DNA from: Paguma larvata
Lineage: Eukaryota; Chordata; Mammalia; Carnivora; Viverridae
Length of the DNA: 64,000 nt
Direction: 5' to 3'
NCBI GenBank assembly: GCA_030068075.1
Contig: CM057841.1
Span: forward strand, 32,529,030-32,593,029
The position numbers were made by a program, and so were the translations under genes. Positions 20,026 through 30,656 of this stretch are shown piece after piece (the stretch's first letter is position 1; each line of letters starts with the position of its first letter). The notes under the pieces are model-generated. The model was not told the origin of the DNA, searched no databases, and saw only the letters and a program-made list of their open reading frames with translations.

Positions 20026-21320
20026 TCACCGGCCATCCCTTCCTCTGCTTTCTCCTCTCCGCCCCGAGAGACCGTGCACGTCTGATGCCAGCCCGGCCTG
20101 CTCCCCAGCCACATGGGCTTGGGACCCCTGAGCAGCATCTGTGTTGGTTCTGAGGCTTACTTAAAACCCAAGCCATAGTCAGAGTAGAGTGAGCAACGCG
20201 GCGCTTCCTGAATCCAACCAAGGCATTCTGCCTGCCCAAATAGGGTGACACGCCGGTCCTGGAGGGATGGGAAAGTTGTTCTGAGGTCCCCAAGATGAGC
20301 ACGTGCCACCTTTAGTCCAACTTACAATGCCAAGAAGCCAGACCACGGGAAGAGATTGCTGTCCAAATAACGAGGGCCGGGACCCTGCCCGTGCGGGCCA
20401 CCGGAGCACCCCGTGCCAGTCAGCGGTGTTTCGTTAGGCTTCCTAATCAACGCGCAGCAGGGAGACCCAGCCAATTAGGCTTATCGGCTCACCGAGTGGG
20501 GCAGGAAGCCCTCTTTTCCTTCTGGTTGTTTTCCTGCCCCATGGAAGAAGTCAGTTTCCATTTTTTATCTCTGGGTTCCCACCAAGCCATCTCCATGGGG
20601 AGAGAGTTCTGACAGAAAGCAGTGTTAAGCTATCTCACTCCCCTTAAGCCCAGGGTCAGGCCAGACTGCCCTTAAGACCAGCCGTGCAATCGGATGCAAA
20701 AAAAGAAAAAAAAAAAATTGAATGCAAAATCCCAGAGCTTCTTGGCAAAGAGAAAAGCCCTGCCTGGCCATACCCTCTTTCGCCCCTATGCCCCTCAGCC
20801 TCCCAACGGACTTGAGAAATTTCCCACTGGGCTCCTTGCGTGTCTCCCTCCCAGGGGCAGAAAGTGGTGGGGGTGGGGAGAAGGAGTCCCAGTTGGGGGA
20901 GTTCGAGATCTCAGTTGCAGAGCCCCCGTGGGCAGCCTTCGACATTGAACTGAGACTGATTGTACGCTGCAAAATAGCGTCCTTATCAACTTCATCTGCC
21001 TCTGCCCCTACTTTCTCCTTCCAAGGAGATAAATTACTGGGGTAGATAAGGATCCGGCTTTCAGGGTGATCGAATGAACGCCAGGAGTCCTCAAGATAGG
21101 AACGGTTTGTGAAACCCAGCTCCTGCCCACTCGAGTGAGCCAACTAAGAGGGTGCTGTCTGCCAAGAATGTCATGGCCACATGGATTGTTGGCCCTTCCG
21201 CCACCATCCCCCCCGGTACATTACACGAGGGTAAGGGAATTTGCTTTTAAAGTATCTTTTGCAGTCTCTTCTAATAAATCACTCAGCAATTGCTGGCCCT
21301 CGTTGCGGTTGGCAGTGTGG
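20026..21320. other. Unique GC-rich sequence, no gene recognised
   Basis: 1.3 kb without recognised repeats. A minus-strand open frame of 172 codons (20625-21143) crosses an A-rich homopolymer (about 20699-20717) and matches nothing I know. The stretch 21240-21320 is AT-richer and may be conserved. Confidence 0.45.
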
Positions 21321-21520
21321 ACCTACGGCGAAAGGGCTGGCTGGTTCCGGAGCCGCGTTTTCTGCCAGCATCGTGGGCGAACCGGGAACGCGGCAAAGCA
21401 AGATGGCGGCCTCCACGCCGTTGAGCTTGCGTCGCTGCCTCAAGGGTGGGACGGGCTCTCTCCGACCTGAGCCAGGGTTCCCCGGTAGACTTCCGGAATC
21501 GGCCGCCTGGATTCCCCTGC
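21320..21520 (+). promoter_or_regulatory. CpG cluster with YY1 and ETS sites; possible promoter or first exon
   Basis: A local peak of CpG (ACGGCGAAAGGG, GAGCCGCGTTTT, GAACGCGGC, GAATCGGCCGCC). It contains CAAGATGGCGGC at 21399-21410, the YY1 form often found at mammalian start sites, where the ATG can also be the start codon. ACTTCCGGAA, an ETS-family site, lies at 21488-21497. From the ATG at 21403 a frame stays open to 21714 (104 codons, beginning MAASTPLSLRRCL). I recognise no protein. It could be a small promoter, a promoter fossil, or chance GC-rich DNA. Confidence 0.3.
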
Positions 21521-22242
21521 TCGTGATTCAAACCAGTCTTCCGGAGCGGAACACTCCAGTTAGCAAATCACATCGAATGGTGTGGAACCTCAAGGCCCCA
21601 AAGGCAAGATTTGTAGAGACAGAAATCAGAGTTCTAAGAAAACCGGCCCTGCCCCTGGGGACACTAAACAGAGTGTTTTTGGTCTCTGCATGGTTACTGC
21701 CAGCCTGTGTTTAGGGTAGACCCATATGAAACCTCTCGAGTGTTGGAGTATCTAATACTTGCCTTGGAGGCCCTACTCTAAGTGAAGTACTAGCTCCTGT
21801 TGGGTCAGGGCGGTTACAGTGGTATTTGTCCTAAATGTCCTTCTTTTTTTATTTCAGTCACCTAGTTACTCTCAATCCCACCTTGTCCCAGTGTGTAAAT
21901 ACTCCCCCCTTTCCCCTGCCATGTGTCCTCGTACAGATTAGTGGGCAATTACCAAACCGTGCCCCCTCTCCACACCCCACCCCACCCCAGTCACCACTTA
22001 GCCAAACTGCATACATATATATTTAGCTCTTTTAATCTTTTTTCTCATAAGGTTCTAATTTTACATTTTCCAGGGTATTTTGGATTTGGCAGAATAGCCT
22101 TCGTCTGTGAAGAGTAGAACTTAATTATCAAAAGCTGACCCGGAGTGAGCAATCCATCACTGGGTGACACGTCCCTGCTTGTGTTCATTTGAAAACCATT
22201 TTTTTTGTGGCTCTTGGAAGAGGAGGGGGGGGGAAGCTGTCA
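21521..22242. other. Unique sequence, nothing recognised
   Basis: No gene or repeat identified. Homopolymer T and C runs precede the purine tract. A G-run of 9 lies near 22226. Confidence 0.5.
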
Positions 22243-22274
22243 GAAAAGAAAGAGAGAGAGAGAGAAAGAAAGAA

Positions 22275-22372
<98 letters not shown>

Positions 22373-22474
22373 AAAAGGAAGGAAGGAAGGAAGAAAGAAA
22401 GGAAGGAAGAAAGAAAGAAGGAAAGAAAGAAAGAGAGAAAGAAAGAAAAAGGAAAGAAGGAAGGAAGGAAGGAA

Positions 22475-22520
<46 letters not shown>

Positions 22521-22529
22521 AAAAAGGAA

Positions 22530-22585
<56 letters not shown>

Positions 22586-22631
22586 AAAAGGAAGGAAGGA
22601 AGGAAGGAAGAGAAGGAAAAAGAAGAAGAAA
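22243..22631. repeat. 390-bp (GAAA)n/(GGAA)n/(GA)n polypurine tract
   Basis: Almost 390 bases in which nearly every plus-strand base is A or G, in blocks of GAGA, GAAA and GGAA. Pure GAAA runs are up to about 60 bases long. Tracts like this form triplex (H-)DNA and mutate fast in length. The long open frames of alternating K/E/R (or S/F/L on the other strand) come from the repeat and are not genes. Confidence 0.98.
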
Positions 22632-23160
22632 ATCATTCCGGCTTGCATCAACCCACGACACAACCACATAACATATCAGAATATCACAATTTGCGGGATT
22701 AAGAATCGAGACTGTTCTTTTGGCTCCTTTCTGGCCTTTCTTGTTTTTATTTTGTTTGCAACTGGATCTAAAAATGTCCCTGAGCATGTGAAAGTTAGTC
22801 ATGTAAAATGCCCCCGACAGTAAGCATCTTTTTTGACAAGGTTTGCATTATAATTAAGGCCTGTCTGAGCCGTTCTCCGACTGTCATGTTCCAGTGTTTT
22901 CCTTAAGAGGCAGGGTTTTTTTTAACAGCCAGATAAATGCTCTCTGGGGCCCAGCTCAGTGGCACAGTGACACCCAGTGGCCATGTCAGGTCATGGGCCC
23001 ACGGTGGGGCCACCCCGGGCTTGACTGCAGGAAGCCCAGCCCCTCTGAGGGTTCCCAGGGGTGAAGCCGGAATTATCTCTCTATCCCAATGCGGACACGA
23101 TTTGCCATCAGGGAGCCAGTCTTGAAGCAGGGGAGCTTGCCCTGGGTTGATTTAAATGAG
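22632..23160. other. Unique sequence with a possible AT-rich conserved patch
   Basis: 22805-22915 (AAGCATCTTTTTTGACAAGG ... TTATAATTAAGGCC) is repeat-free and has a homeodomain-type TAATTA core. 22930-23120 is GC-rich and unassigned. Confidence 0.35.
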
Positions 23161-23215
23161 ATACAGCGAGCAACAGCGCCTAGCAGAAGGCCTGGTAAGT
23201 GCTGGCTCTTACCGA
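23160..23215 (+). mobile_element. MIR 3'-end fragment, sense
   Basis: GATACAGCGAGCAACAGCGCCTAGCAGAAGGCCTGGTAAGTGCTGG resembles the MIR 3' end (AGCACAGTGCCTGGCACATAGTAAGTGCT). Short. Confidence 0.4.
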
Positions 23216-23529
23216 CCGTGAGGCAGTTCCAAATTCCACGTCAGAAACTTCTCTCGGCCTCGTTTACGCCTCTCCCAGCCAGACCCGGGACGAATCCGGG
23301 AGGTCCCCAGGAGTCTCCAGAAATCTTTAGACAACGGATTCAAATATTTCATCCTGGAAGGGCTTTTTTCAGTCGATTTGTGTTCTAGCCACTCATTTAA
23401 ATAATCGACCGAGAAAATAAACGTTTCCGTAGTAAATACAACTCGTGGAGCCTCGCCGGGTCACTGGTTGGTTGGTCGGGTGCCACTTCCATCCCGCATC
23501 CAGACTCGCGTGTAAGTGGCGTGTTTCCT

Positions 23530-23545
23530 CCTGCAGGGGGCGCTG
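23530..23545 (+). promoter_or_regulatory. CTCF-like site
   Basis: CCTGCAGGGGGCGCTG matches the CTCF core CCASYAGRGGGCRSY at all but one position (T for A at position 3). It lies in repeat-free, CpG-containing DNA (23400-23560), the usual setting of a constitutive site. The motif reads on the plus strand. Binding is inferred. Confidence 0.5.
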
Positions 23546-24190
23546 CGAATGTTCCTACCAGCCATTGACGCTTCCGCTAATATTTTCCGGAAATAGATAT
23601 TTGTCATCTCCCTCCTCTGAGTTATTCCAGAACTCAAAACACACACGTTTAAATCACTTGATCCAAATGAGGGTGGTGTTTTTTTTTCCCTCGTTTGTGA
23701 TACTTATGGAGCGTAACCAAAGACATCTCCCTCTGGCACGCGAAGCCCTGCGATTTCCTGCCAGTGGCTGGTTCCATTCTGAGCGGATCGGGTCCCAGGG
23801 CCTCGCCCCACACGCCAGAGGCGGAAATGGGGGGGGGAGGGGCAGGCAGCTCATTTCTAGTGGGTGCAGTCCAATGCAGGGCTAACCCCCCGAAGACTGA
23901 CACTCCTGTTAAACAAACACTCGGCGAAGCCGCCCCTTGCTGTTAACGACATAAAAATCAGCAGATAAAGAAATGACCCTCTTGGAAGCAGAGACCAGAA
24001 TCATTCCCTGCGTCTGAGCGGCTGAGTATCTTTCACACAGAACGCACTGACTGGGGATAGGGGTACCTGTCGAATCCCAAAGCATGAGGGCTAATGAAAC
24101 TAACGAACGAAAATGATCAAAATGCCTCTTGTTTGATTGAGCATTTCCTTCCTCCCCGTGACTATGAAAACATTTTACATTTAGGGACTT
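23546..24190. other. Unique sequence, nothing recognised
   Basis: Includes a G-rich stretch with GGGGGGGGAGGGG near 23829-23841. No gene found. Confidence 0.5.
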
Positions 24191-24191
24191 A

Positions 24192-24396
24192 GGGGCGCCT
24201 GGGTGGCTCCATCCGTTGGGCATCCGACTCTTGATTATGGCTCAGGTGGTGATCTCACGGTTCGGGAGATCGAGCCGTGTGCTGGGCTCTGCACTGACAG
24301 CAGGGAGCCTGCTTGGGATTCTCTCTCTCTCTCTCCCTCTCTCTGCCCCTCCCCTGCTTTCTCTCTTCCATTTAGAATAGATACATGATAAAAAAC
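24192..24396 (+). mobile_element. Carnivore SINE (SINEC), sense
   Basis: GGGGCGCCTGGGTGGCTCCA head, GACTCTTGATTATGGCTCAGG, GATCTCACGGTTCGGGAGATCGAGCC (B-box region), then GCACTGACAGCAGGGAGCC and CT-rich stretch. It belongs to the subfamily with GACTCTTGATT and a short middle. The tail is diverged. Confidence 0.93.
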
Positions 24397-24500
24397 ATTT
24401 CTTTCAATTTTCACGATGTCTCTACAAGGTGGTACTATTATCATCACTGGTGTAAAGATGGGGACTCTGAGACACACGAAGGATGATTCTTCAGCTGCAG
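24397..24500 (-). mobile_element. MIR fragment, antisense
   Basis: TTTTCACGATGTCTCTACAAGGTGGTACTATTATCATCACTGGTGTAAAGATGGGGACTCTGAGACACACGAAGG follows the antisense MIR centre. Its left portion was probably split by the SINE at 24192. Confidence 0.55.
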
Positions 24501-25080
24501 GGAATCCACTTCCGAGGAAGCAACACCGCGGGCCTCAGTCCGGGCGTTACCTGCTTTGTGGCCACCCCGCACGCCTTTCACGGAGTCGCTCAGTGAGATA
24601 AACATTTCTGCAGCAAATTAAAGCTGTATACCATCACCCTGTCACTGATTAGCCCATCACCACCTCTACCCGGTCCGCACACTTTAACGCAACAGGAGGG
24701 GGAACTGCCCGCTTTAAAACCGCAGCGACTGGGAGCCATGGTGTGGATGCCGACTGCCCGGGCCACGCGAGTTGGCACCGAGGAACCGAGAGCCAGCACA
24801 GCCGCTGCTCGGGTGGTGTCCTTGACCCTGCGCGGCAGCCACCCGGGTGCTGGCCAGAACAGCATCCAGGTCGTGGTCCCTTCACCTTGACAGCAGACAC
24901 CTGAGAAATCTCTCTTCTGTGCTCTTGGAGGGTAGCAGCACTAGACCCTCAGGAAGGTGGCACGTGTACCCTCGTTCCCCTCTCTGGGCATCCCCCCTGC
25001 CCTCCTCACCCCGTTACTGGCCTCCACCCTGTGTCTGCTCCCCGGGCCCATCGCTTCTAACCCCCCAGGCCACATAGCGC
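24501..25080. other. Unique GC-rich sequence, no gene recognised
   Basis: High CpG, with several overlapping short frames on both strands and no recognisable protein. The right end grades into LINE-like sequence. Confidence 0.45.
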
Positions 25081-25400
25081 CTCTCCCAGCCTCTCTCCTG
25101 CTCTGACTTCCTCTGCCCGTGACGACATTCATCTACGTTAGGGATTGCTGCTCCCCGCAGTCTTTCTGAACTCATTCTATCTCCCAAAACCCTCCATGGC
25201 TCCCCGCTGCTCCCAGAACAAAGCTCAAGCTCCTAGACCCAACCGTAACGTTTCACTCCCTTCCAGTTTCCTCCAAGCCAAAGCAAACGCAAACTGTCCT
25301 GCCTTTGAGTCTTTGCTCGGACTCCCAACTTGCCTCGTACTCCGTACTTTGCTCCTCCGCCCGAGGGCTTTTGCACGGCACGACTCCAGGAGGCCCGTTT
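25080..25400 (+). mobile_element. L2-type LINE 3' region, sense
   Basis: Contains AAAACCCTCCATGGCTCCCCGCTGCTCCCAGAACAAAGCTCAAGCTCC and CGAGGGCTTTTGCACGGCACG, in the order seen in sense L2-type copies (AAACCCTCCAGTGGCTCCC...AAAGCCAAAGTCC...AGGGCCTTTGCACTGGC). It is the same kind of sequence as the antisense copies at 8160 and 51,855. Confidence 0.62.
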
Positions 25401-25524
25401 TCATCAGAGGCGATGCGACCGGCACCCGCTGGAATTGGTCGACGCACGACCTGCACAGCTGGACCCGTCCGCCCGGTCATCTGGAGCCCCTATATCGCCG
25501 CACCTGTCACCCTCCGTCTAAACC

Positions 25525-25712
25525 AGGAGACTTCAATAGCAGCATTGACATCTCAGGCCAGGTCATTCTGTGTTGTGGGAAACTGGCCCGCCCGTGGCAG
25601 GACGCTGAGCTGCCTTCCTGACACCCTGTCTTCCCAGCCATGACAACTGAAAATGCTTCTGACATTGTCGAGGGTCCCGAAGAGGGCGAAATCGTCTCTG
25701 GCTGAGAGCCGC
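25525..25712 (-). mobile_element. MER20-like hAT DNA transposon, antisense
   Basis: CAGCATTGACATCTCAGGCCAGGTCATTCTGTGTTGTGGG, GGACGCTGAGCTGCC, CAGCCATGACAACTGAAAATGCTTCTGACATTGTCGAGGG, CGAAATCGTCTCTGGCTGAGAGCC. This is the same family and orientation as the copy at 3185. Unusually rich in CpG for its age. Confidence 0.75.
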
Positions 25713-26262
25713 CGCTCTAACACCTCCCCGGATGGGAAGCTTTGCCCTCAAAGCCCCCTATTCCACACTGCCGAGAGAGTGCACCTACCCCCCTCCGGCA
25801 GGGATCCCCCCAGAACCGTGCCCGCCGGTCCGCTGTCCACTTCAAATGACGTGCACGCCCCCTACCAGGATGGAATCGCCCCTTGTCGACTGCACACGTC
25901 TCAAGGACTTACACGCAACGAGGCCAGGCAGGCGTTTGCCATAGAACTCAGGGCCACAACTGGCCCCACGTCCTTCCCGGTAGGAAAGAGAGTTTCGCAC
26001 ATGCCTCGGGACGGCTACCGTCCCCATCGCCAGCTCCGAGGCAGTGGAAACCTGATATTTCACCCGAAACCCTGATTCATGGGTGACCCCTCTGCTCCCT
26101 GCTCCAACGGGGCTTGTTCCAGCAAATGGTCCCGATTTCGTCCATTAGCTTAAAATAAGCGGAAAACTCGGGGGTTTGGTGCAATCGCACAATAAAATAT
26201 CATTAAGCACTACAGCCTGTCAAGGCGGACGGCGGGTTTGAGTTGCGAGTCAGAAGAGCATC
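25713..26262. other. Unique CpG-rich sequence, no gene recognised
   Basis: High CpG and C-rich. The open frames here run 60-140 codons in several overlapping registers, as expected for GC-rich non-coding DNA. Confidence 0.45.
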
Positions 26263-26273
26263 TGAAATGAGGC

Positions 26274-26300
26274 AAAAAAAAAAAAAAAAAAAAAAAAAAA
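26274..26300. repeat. A-homopolymer, about 26 bases
   Basis: An uninterrupted run of A not attached to a recognisable SINE. It may be the tail of an otherwise decayed retroposon. Confidence 0.9.
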
Positions 26301-27264
26301 CCCGAAACACAAAAACGCACAATGGATGGGCTGGGGGGCAGCTGGCTCTCATTTGGGGGAGGTCGTCAGAGGACTCTCCCGTCTGTGATGTAAATGAAGA
26401 CCAGAGGCCCCGACAATTTAACTGTCATCGGTAGAGTGCTCCGACTGGCACGGCCACGAGCTCTGGCCCTTCGAGCCATCTGGGCAGTTCCTGGGGCGCC
26501 CTAGGAGACGGGGCCGCGCGGAGGGGGATGAAAGGAGCGAGTCAGGCCCTGGAAGCCGGGACAAAGTTCTCGCCGGTGTGCTAGGCGGGGGGGTGGGGGG
26601 GGCAGATGGGCAGCTGGTGTCCCAGGGACAAGACGGGGGCCACCACCCGCCACTGCCACACCCGCCACCGCCTCTGGCACCCCGGAGCGTGCAGGTCGGA
26701 ATCGCGGAGGGAGTGGACTCCATTCTGCGTCCTCAGGTGGACCCTCCTTTTCTCCTCTTCATTCTCTGTCTCTGTTTACCTCCCCATCTCTCCCTCTCCC
26801 GTCTGTCTCTCTGTGTCCCTATTTCACTGTCCATATATGTGTGTGTGTGTGTGTCTCTCTCTCCGTATAGCTGTGTATATCTCTCTGTGTCTCTCCCTCC
26901 CGTCTCTGTCTCTCTCTCTCTCTTACCCCAAGACGACTGACCTAAAACGGACTCTGTCCCTGGAGATCACTTGCCGTGCTCCAGGAGGTGGCCTCAGTGC
27001 GTTGGTTTGCGTCCTGCACTGTGCCTTCCCTCCACTTCGCTTCCCCCACCCCCATCGTGTCTCCGCTCCTAGCCGCGCACCTGCTGCGGGCTGCACCAGC
27101 CACTCCTGCCCCCTGAGCCCCGCGCATCTCCTTCTGAACCACCTGTGCTCCGGGTAGCTCTGCCCAAGATCAGAGCGAACCGAGGAGAAGACGCGGGAGA
27201 CAGAATGGATGGGCCATCCCAAGCCTGGAGAGCGAAGAGCTCGAACTCAGTCAGAAGCGGCCTC
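26301..27264. other. GC-rich unique DNA with a pyrimidine/TG repeat
   Basis: No gene recognised. 26570-26610 is G-rich (GGCGGGGGGGTGGGGGGGG) and could form quadruplex structure. 26760-26930 is a TC-rich tract with a (TG)9 core near 26838-26855. Confidence 0.5.
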
Positions 27265-27480
27265 GCCACAGCCTCCAGGCAATAATCGCAATAGCAGCCA
27301 CCGTGAGCGCGACGTGGTGCCCGGCGCTTTCCGGCTGGCCTCCTGTCGCCTTCGTGATCTGCGATTAGCCCCGTCCCCCAAACTTAAAAGCTGAGGTTCA
27401 GAGAGAAACTACGTTTCCCCTGTTCGCCTAGAGAGCACATCACCGAGCTGGGGCACAACCCCAGGGCCGTCTGCCTCGGA
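27265..27480 (-). mobile_element. MIR, antisense, CpG-rich
   Basis: AATAATCGCAATAGCAGCCACCGTGAGCGCG...GTGGTGCCCGGCGCTTTCC ... CCCCAAACTTAAAAGCTGAGGTTCAGAGAGAAAC ... GAGCTGGGGCACAACCCCAGGGCCGTCTGCC. The order is that of an antisense MIR, though many positions have become G, C or CpG. Confidence 0.68.
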
Positions 27481-27599
27481 GCTCCAAATGGGGCTACCCT
27501 TCTTCTCATTTCGGCAGGAAGACCCTGACCGCTTCCTTTATGGACCTCACGTCTCGGGCCAATCCCAGGGCTACGCGTTCCAGATGCATCGGCTTGTTT

Positions 27600-27745
27600 C
27601 AAGTTCACAGTCCCATAAGGTGCCCGCAATGCCTATCGCCTCCCGTCGGGCAGGTGAGGAAACAAAAGCCCAGAGAGGTGAATTCACCTGCCCGAGGTCA
27701 CACAGCCGGTTGAGCAGCAGAGCCAGGGTGAAGGGCCGCAAGCAA
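27600..27745 (-). mobile_element. MIR, antisense, second adjacent copy
   Basis: GCAATGCCTATCGCCTCCCGTCGGGCAGGTGAGGAAACAAAAGCCCAGAGAGGTGAATTCACCTGCCCGAGGTCACACAGCCGGTTGAGC. A strong antisense MIR core only 120 bases after another in the same orientation. Confidence 0.8.
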
Positions 27746-28620
27746 ATGAATACCTCCCAACCGGCATCTCTGTGTGTGTATTTCCGCCTCCGCCGAGGTC
27801 CCCACCACTGCGAGTAATCCCGAAAATTCGTCATGAAGCTTTCAAAACAATTTATGCAAACAAACCTCAAGTGGGGCTATTTGTATTGGCAGCCCATTTC
27901 ACTTAACCACCCACAACAAGGAACAGATGGCCAGGGCGTCGGACTCGCCTGCGCAGAAAACAGGAGGGGCAGGAGCGCCAGAAGCCGCCTTCCTTCCCCC
28001 GCGCCTGCCCGCTTTGCAAGGATTACAGGCTCGTTCATGTGTATGTCTTCGATTCCGTTGTTATGTTATGTACTTGTGAAACCGACCCAGCATTTCGTGA
28101 GACGAGTCTGTTCCAAGACTGTTTCCCAACCATCTTTGGTTACCAGGAGCCCGGCTTTCAGGGCCGAACTTGAGGCCTTTGCCGACGGAGCCTTCTGGAA
28201 AGGGGCTCCCCACTCCCCAGGAAGTAGAAACAGCCTACAGATGTGGGATTCGAGATGGGCAAAACCTTTGAGACAAATGGCTGGCGAGTCATACTTACCT
28301 GCCCCTTTTTTTTTTTTTTTTTTGGTCACCTTTGTTGCAACTGGGTATTTGCCGCTCGCGGCGGGGACGGGTCCTAGGCTGAGAGGCAAACTCCGGGTTC
28401 AGCTCTGTCCTTTCCCAGCTGCATTGACATTAGACACAGCACCTAAACTCTCAGAGACTTCGCTGAACTCATGACTGAGGCCACCGACACCTCCTTGGCA
28501 GGGTGGCTGTGGTATTTAAATGACAGTTGGAGACTGCGTCTATCTGAGTGATTTGTCCATTATAAAATGCTACTCAATCCCACTCGTTTCAACCCAAAAG
28601 AGTCAGGTGGCTGTCTCCAT
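27746..28620. other. Unique sequence, no gene recognised
   Basis: Includes a T-homopolymer of about 20 at 28304-28323. A 213-codon frame (27833-28474) passes through that homopolymer and has no recognisable domain. 28480-28600 is AT-richer and may be conserved. Confidence 0.45.
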
Positions 28621-29449
28621 CCCAGGCCGGTTAATCACCCAATAAATATCGCTGAGCATGTATCAGTTTCAAGATAGATCTGGGAGAGATGCAAGGAGTC
28701 AGGGTCTCCATCCCGGGGGAAAAGCGTGCAGGACCGTGGCATATGGTATTCTCCCAAAGATTGCTCCAATACCTCCCATCCCAGATAAAGTGTGTCTTTG
28801 ATACTCTTCCTCTGACGGATGGGGGTCTCTATTTCTCCCCCACGAACCTGGGCAGCTCGGGACAGAAGGCGAGACGGTGACACAGGACATCCAGGCTAGA
28901 TTACAATTGGGATACTGCTTCTGCCTGGTAGTTTTGGGGAATTTGCCTTTGGGGCCCTGAGCTGTCCGTAAAAATTCCGACGCTGCCATGACAGGAGGAA
29001 GCCCAGTCCACATGGAGAGGTCATAGGCAGGTGTTCCAGCCAACAGTCACCATCGAATGCCAGACACGCGAAGAAAGACATCTCCAGACGATTCCTGCCT
29101 GCCCCCCCTGTCAAGTCGCTGCCGCCCTTGGTGAAGGGTGGGGGTGGGGGTGGGGGAGCAGAGACGAGACCCTAGACATCCCGGCGCAGAGACAAACCAC
29201 CCGAGCTCTGCCCACTCCTAATCTCTGACCCACGCGTGCGTCAACATCGCACCCCCGTGCCAGTCTGGGGGCTGGCTGCAGCCCTAGGGAACTGGAACAA
29301 GAAAGCCACGAGAGACACACGCATGGGAAAAGCTCGTGTAAAATGGATCATGATCCATGCCCGAGAGAGCGGTCAAGACAGGAGCTGAGAGGAGGGAAGA
29401 AACGTGTGGGCTGGAGGTCAGGAAACAGTTTTGGAGGCAGCAAGGCAAA
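28621..29449. other. Unique sequence with a (GGGGGT)n patch
   Basis: 28630-28700 weakly resembles an antisense L2 end (CACCCAATAAATATCGCTGAGCATG). A short G-rich tandem repeat, GGGTGGGGGTGGGGGTGGGG-like, lies at 29136-29157. No gene. Confidence 0.4.
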
Positions 29450-29635
29450 ACCTAAGCCTTAATTAAACGGGTATTATTTGGATCGGGGAGCACGAGGTGA
29501 AGGGAGTTCACTTATTAATAAAAGAACCCATAACTCAATATGTCTCTAGTGATTAGAGTAATAACAATTATAGTAATAGCTAATGATGTGAGGTGATAAT
29601 TTTAAATACATACCAATTATTGTTTTTCTCTGGTA
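29450..29635. promoter_or_regulatory. Candidate conserved AT-rich element
   Basis: Repeat-free AT-rich island: CCTTAATTAAACGGGTATTATTTGG, TTCACTTATTAATAAAAG, TAGTGATTAGAGTAATAACAATTATAGTAATAGCTAATGATG. Dense TAAT cores in an otherwise GC-rich neighbourhood suggest a homeodomain-bound enhancer. Inference. Confidence 0.3.
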
Positions 29636-30422
29636 TTTCCTGTGACCCCCTGACCCTTCCTTACCTTCCCAGCGGCTCTGCCATATGGCATTCATTGCCT
29701 CCAGGAAAGGACGGGAAAGCAAAGGCAGAGAAAAGGTACCCGTGAGCTGAGCACCTGGGCCCCGGAATCTCCTTCCGGGGAACATGGCCGGCTGGAGCCA
29801 TATTTGTTCACACTGGCCCGGAAAGCCAAACTGCCTTTCTGAGATGGGATGCGTAGTCCCTGAGGGCAGAGGAGCATCTGAAGAAATCAAGGGGAGAATT
29901 TAGACATCTCTGGATCTGGACGAAGGGTCTTAAACCTTGACGGCTGCCCCCTTCCCCCATCCCACCCCAAAGCAGGTATGTTTAAGGGATTCCGAAGCTG
30001 AAAATAACAGTGTCCCTGTCCCCACAGCAAGAGCGAGACTCCAGCGTGGTGGAAGGGCAGAGTAAAGAGGCGTGTCCAGCCTCGCAGGGGCTCCTGTAGC
30101 TAGCCAAGGACAATGGGTCCTTCTGTGGAGAAATTTCCAGAAGCCCAGAGACGCGAGGGGGATGTGGAATGTCTTCTCAGGAAGGAAGGCGGCTCCGGCC
30201 GTGCCAGGTGTGGGCACATGACCAGAGGCCAGATGGCGATACAGATGACTCGGCGGATGCCAACCGTGATCAAAGACGGTCCCCCTGGTCCCCCTGCCCT
30301 GCTGGCGCGAGACGGTACCGCCAGGGAAAATAGACAACACGAAACTGACTGGCCTCTAACCCGTGGCTCGGAATCGATCAAACTGGGTAGCAAAGTAAAG
30401 AAAGTTATACCTGTTTTCACTC
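29636..30422. other. Unique sequence, nothing recognised
   Basis: No gene or repeat identified. A GGCCAGATGGCGAT word at 30227-30240 is only a partial CTCF/YY1-like match. Confidence 0.45.
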
Positions 30423-30438
30423 TGGCTATAGCAACATT

Positions 30439-30656
30439 AAAAAAAAGTTGTTTTTAATGTTTATTTATTTTTGAGAGAGAGAGAGAGAGCGTGAGCAGGG
30501 GAGGGACAGAGAGGGAGGGAGACACAGAACCCAAAGCAGGCTCCAGGCTCTGAGCTGTCAGCACAGAGCCCAATGTGGGGCTTGAATTCGGGAATGATGA
30601 GATCATGACCTGAAACGAAGTTGGACGCTGAACCGAGGTGGCCACCCAGGCGCCCC
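30439..30656 (-). mobile_element. Carnivore SINE (SINEC), antisense, beside or within MIR
   Basis: TTTTTAATGTTTATTTATTTTTGAGAGAG tail and GA block, CTCTGAGCTGTCAGCACAGAGCCC extension complement, GGGGCTTGAATTCGG (B-box), head GCCACCCAGGCGCCCC. Target-site duplication: TGGCTATAGCAACATT (30423-30438) and TGGCTACTCAACATTT (30657-30672). Confidence 0.97.

Noticed and set aside
20625..21143. 172-codon minus-strand frame
   Set aside because: Includes an A-homopolymer and no recognisable domain or splice context.
22164..22823. Long open frames (up to about 220 codons) of K/E/R or S/F/L repeats
   Set aside because: They are translations of the GAAA/GGAA tract in every register and have no complexity outside it.
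26570..27160. 183-codon frame with C-terminal Ser/Pro-rich text
   Set aside because: Passes through a TC/TG simple-sequence tract. No domain.
27833..28474. 213-codon plus-strand frame
   Set aside because: Passes through a 20-base T-homopolymer (poly-F) and matches no family I know.
30227..30240. CTCF/YY1 site GGCCAGATGGCGAT
   Set aside because: Matches only half of the CTCF core; first five positions do not fit.
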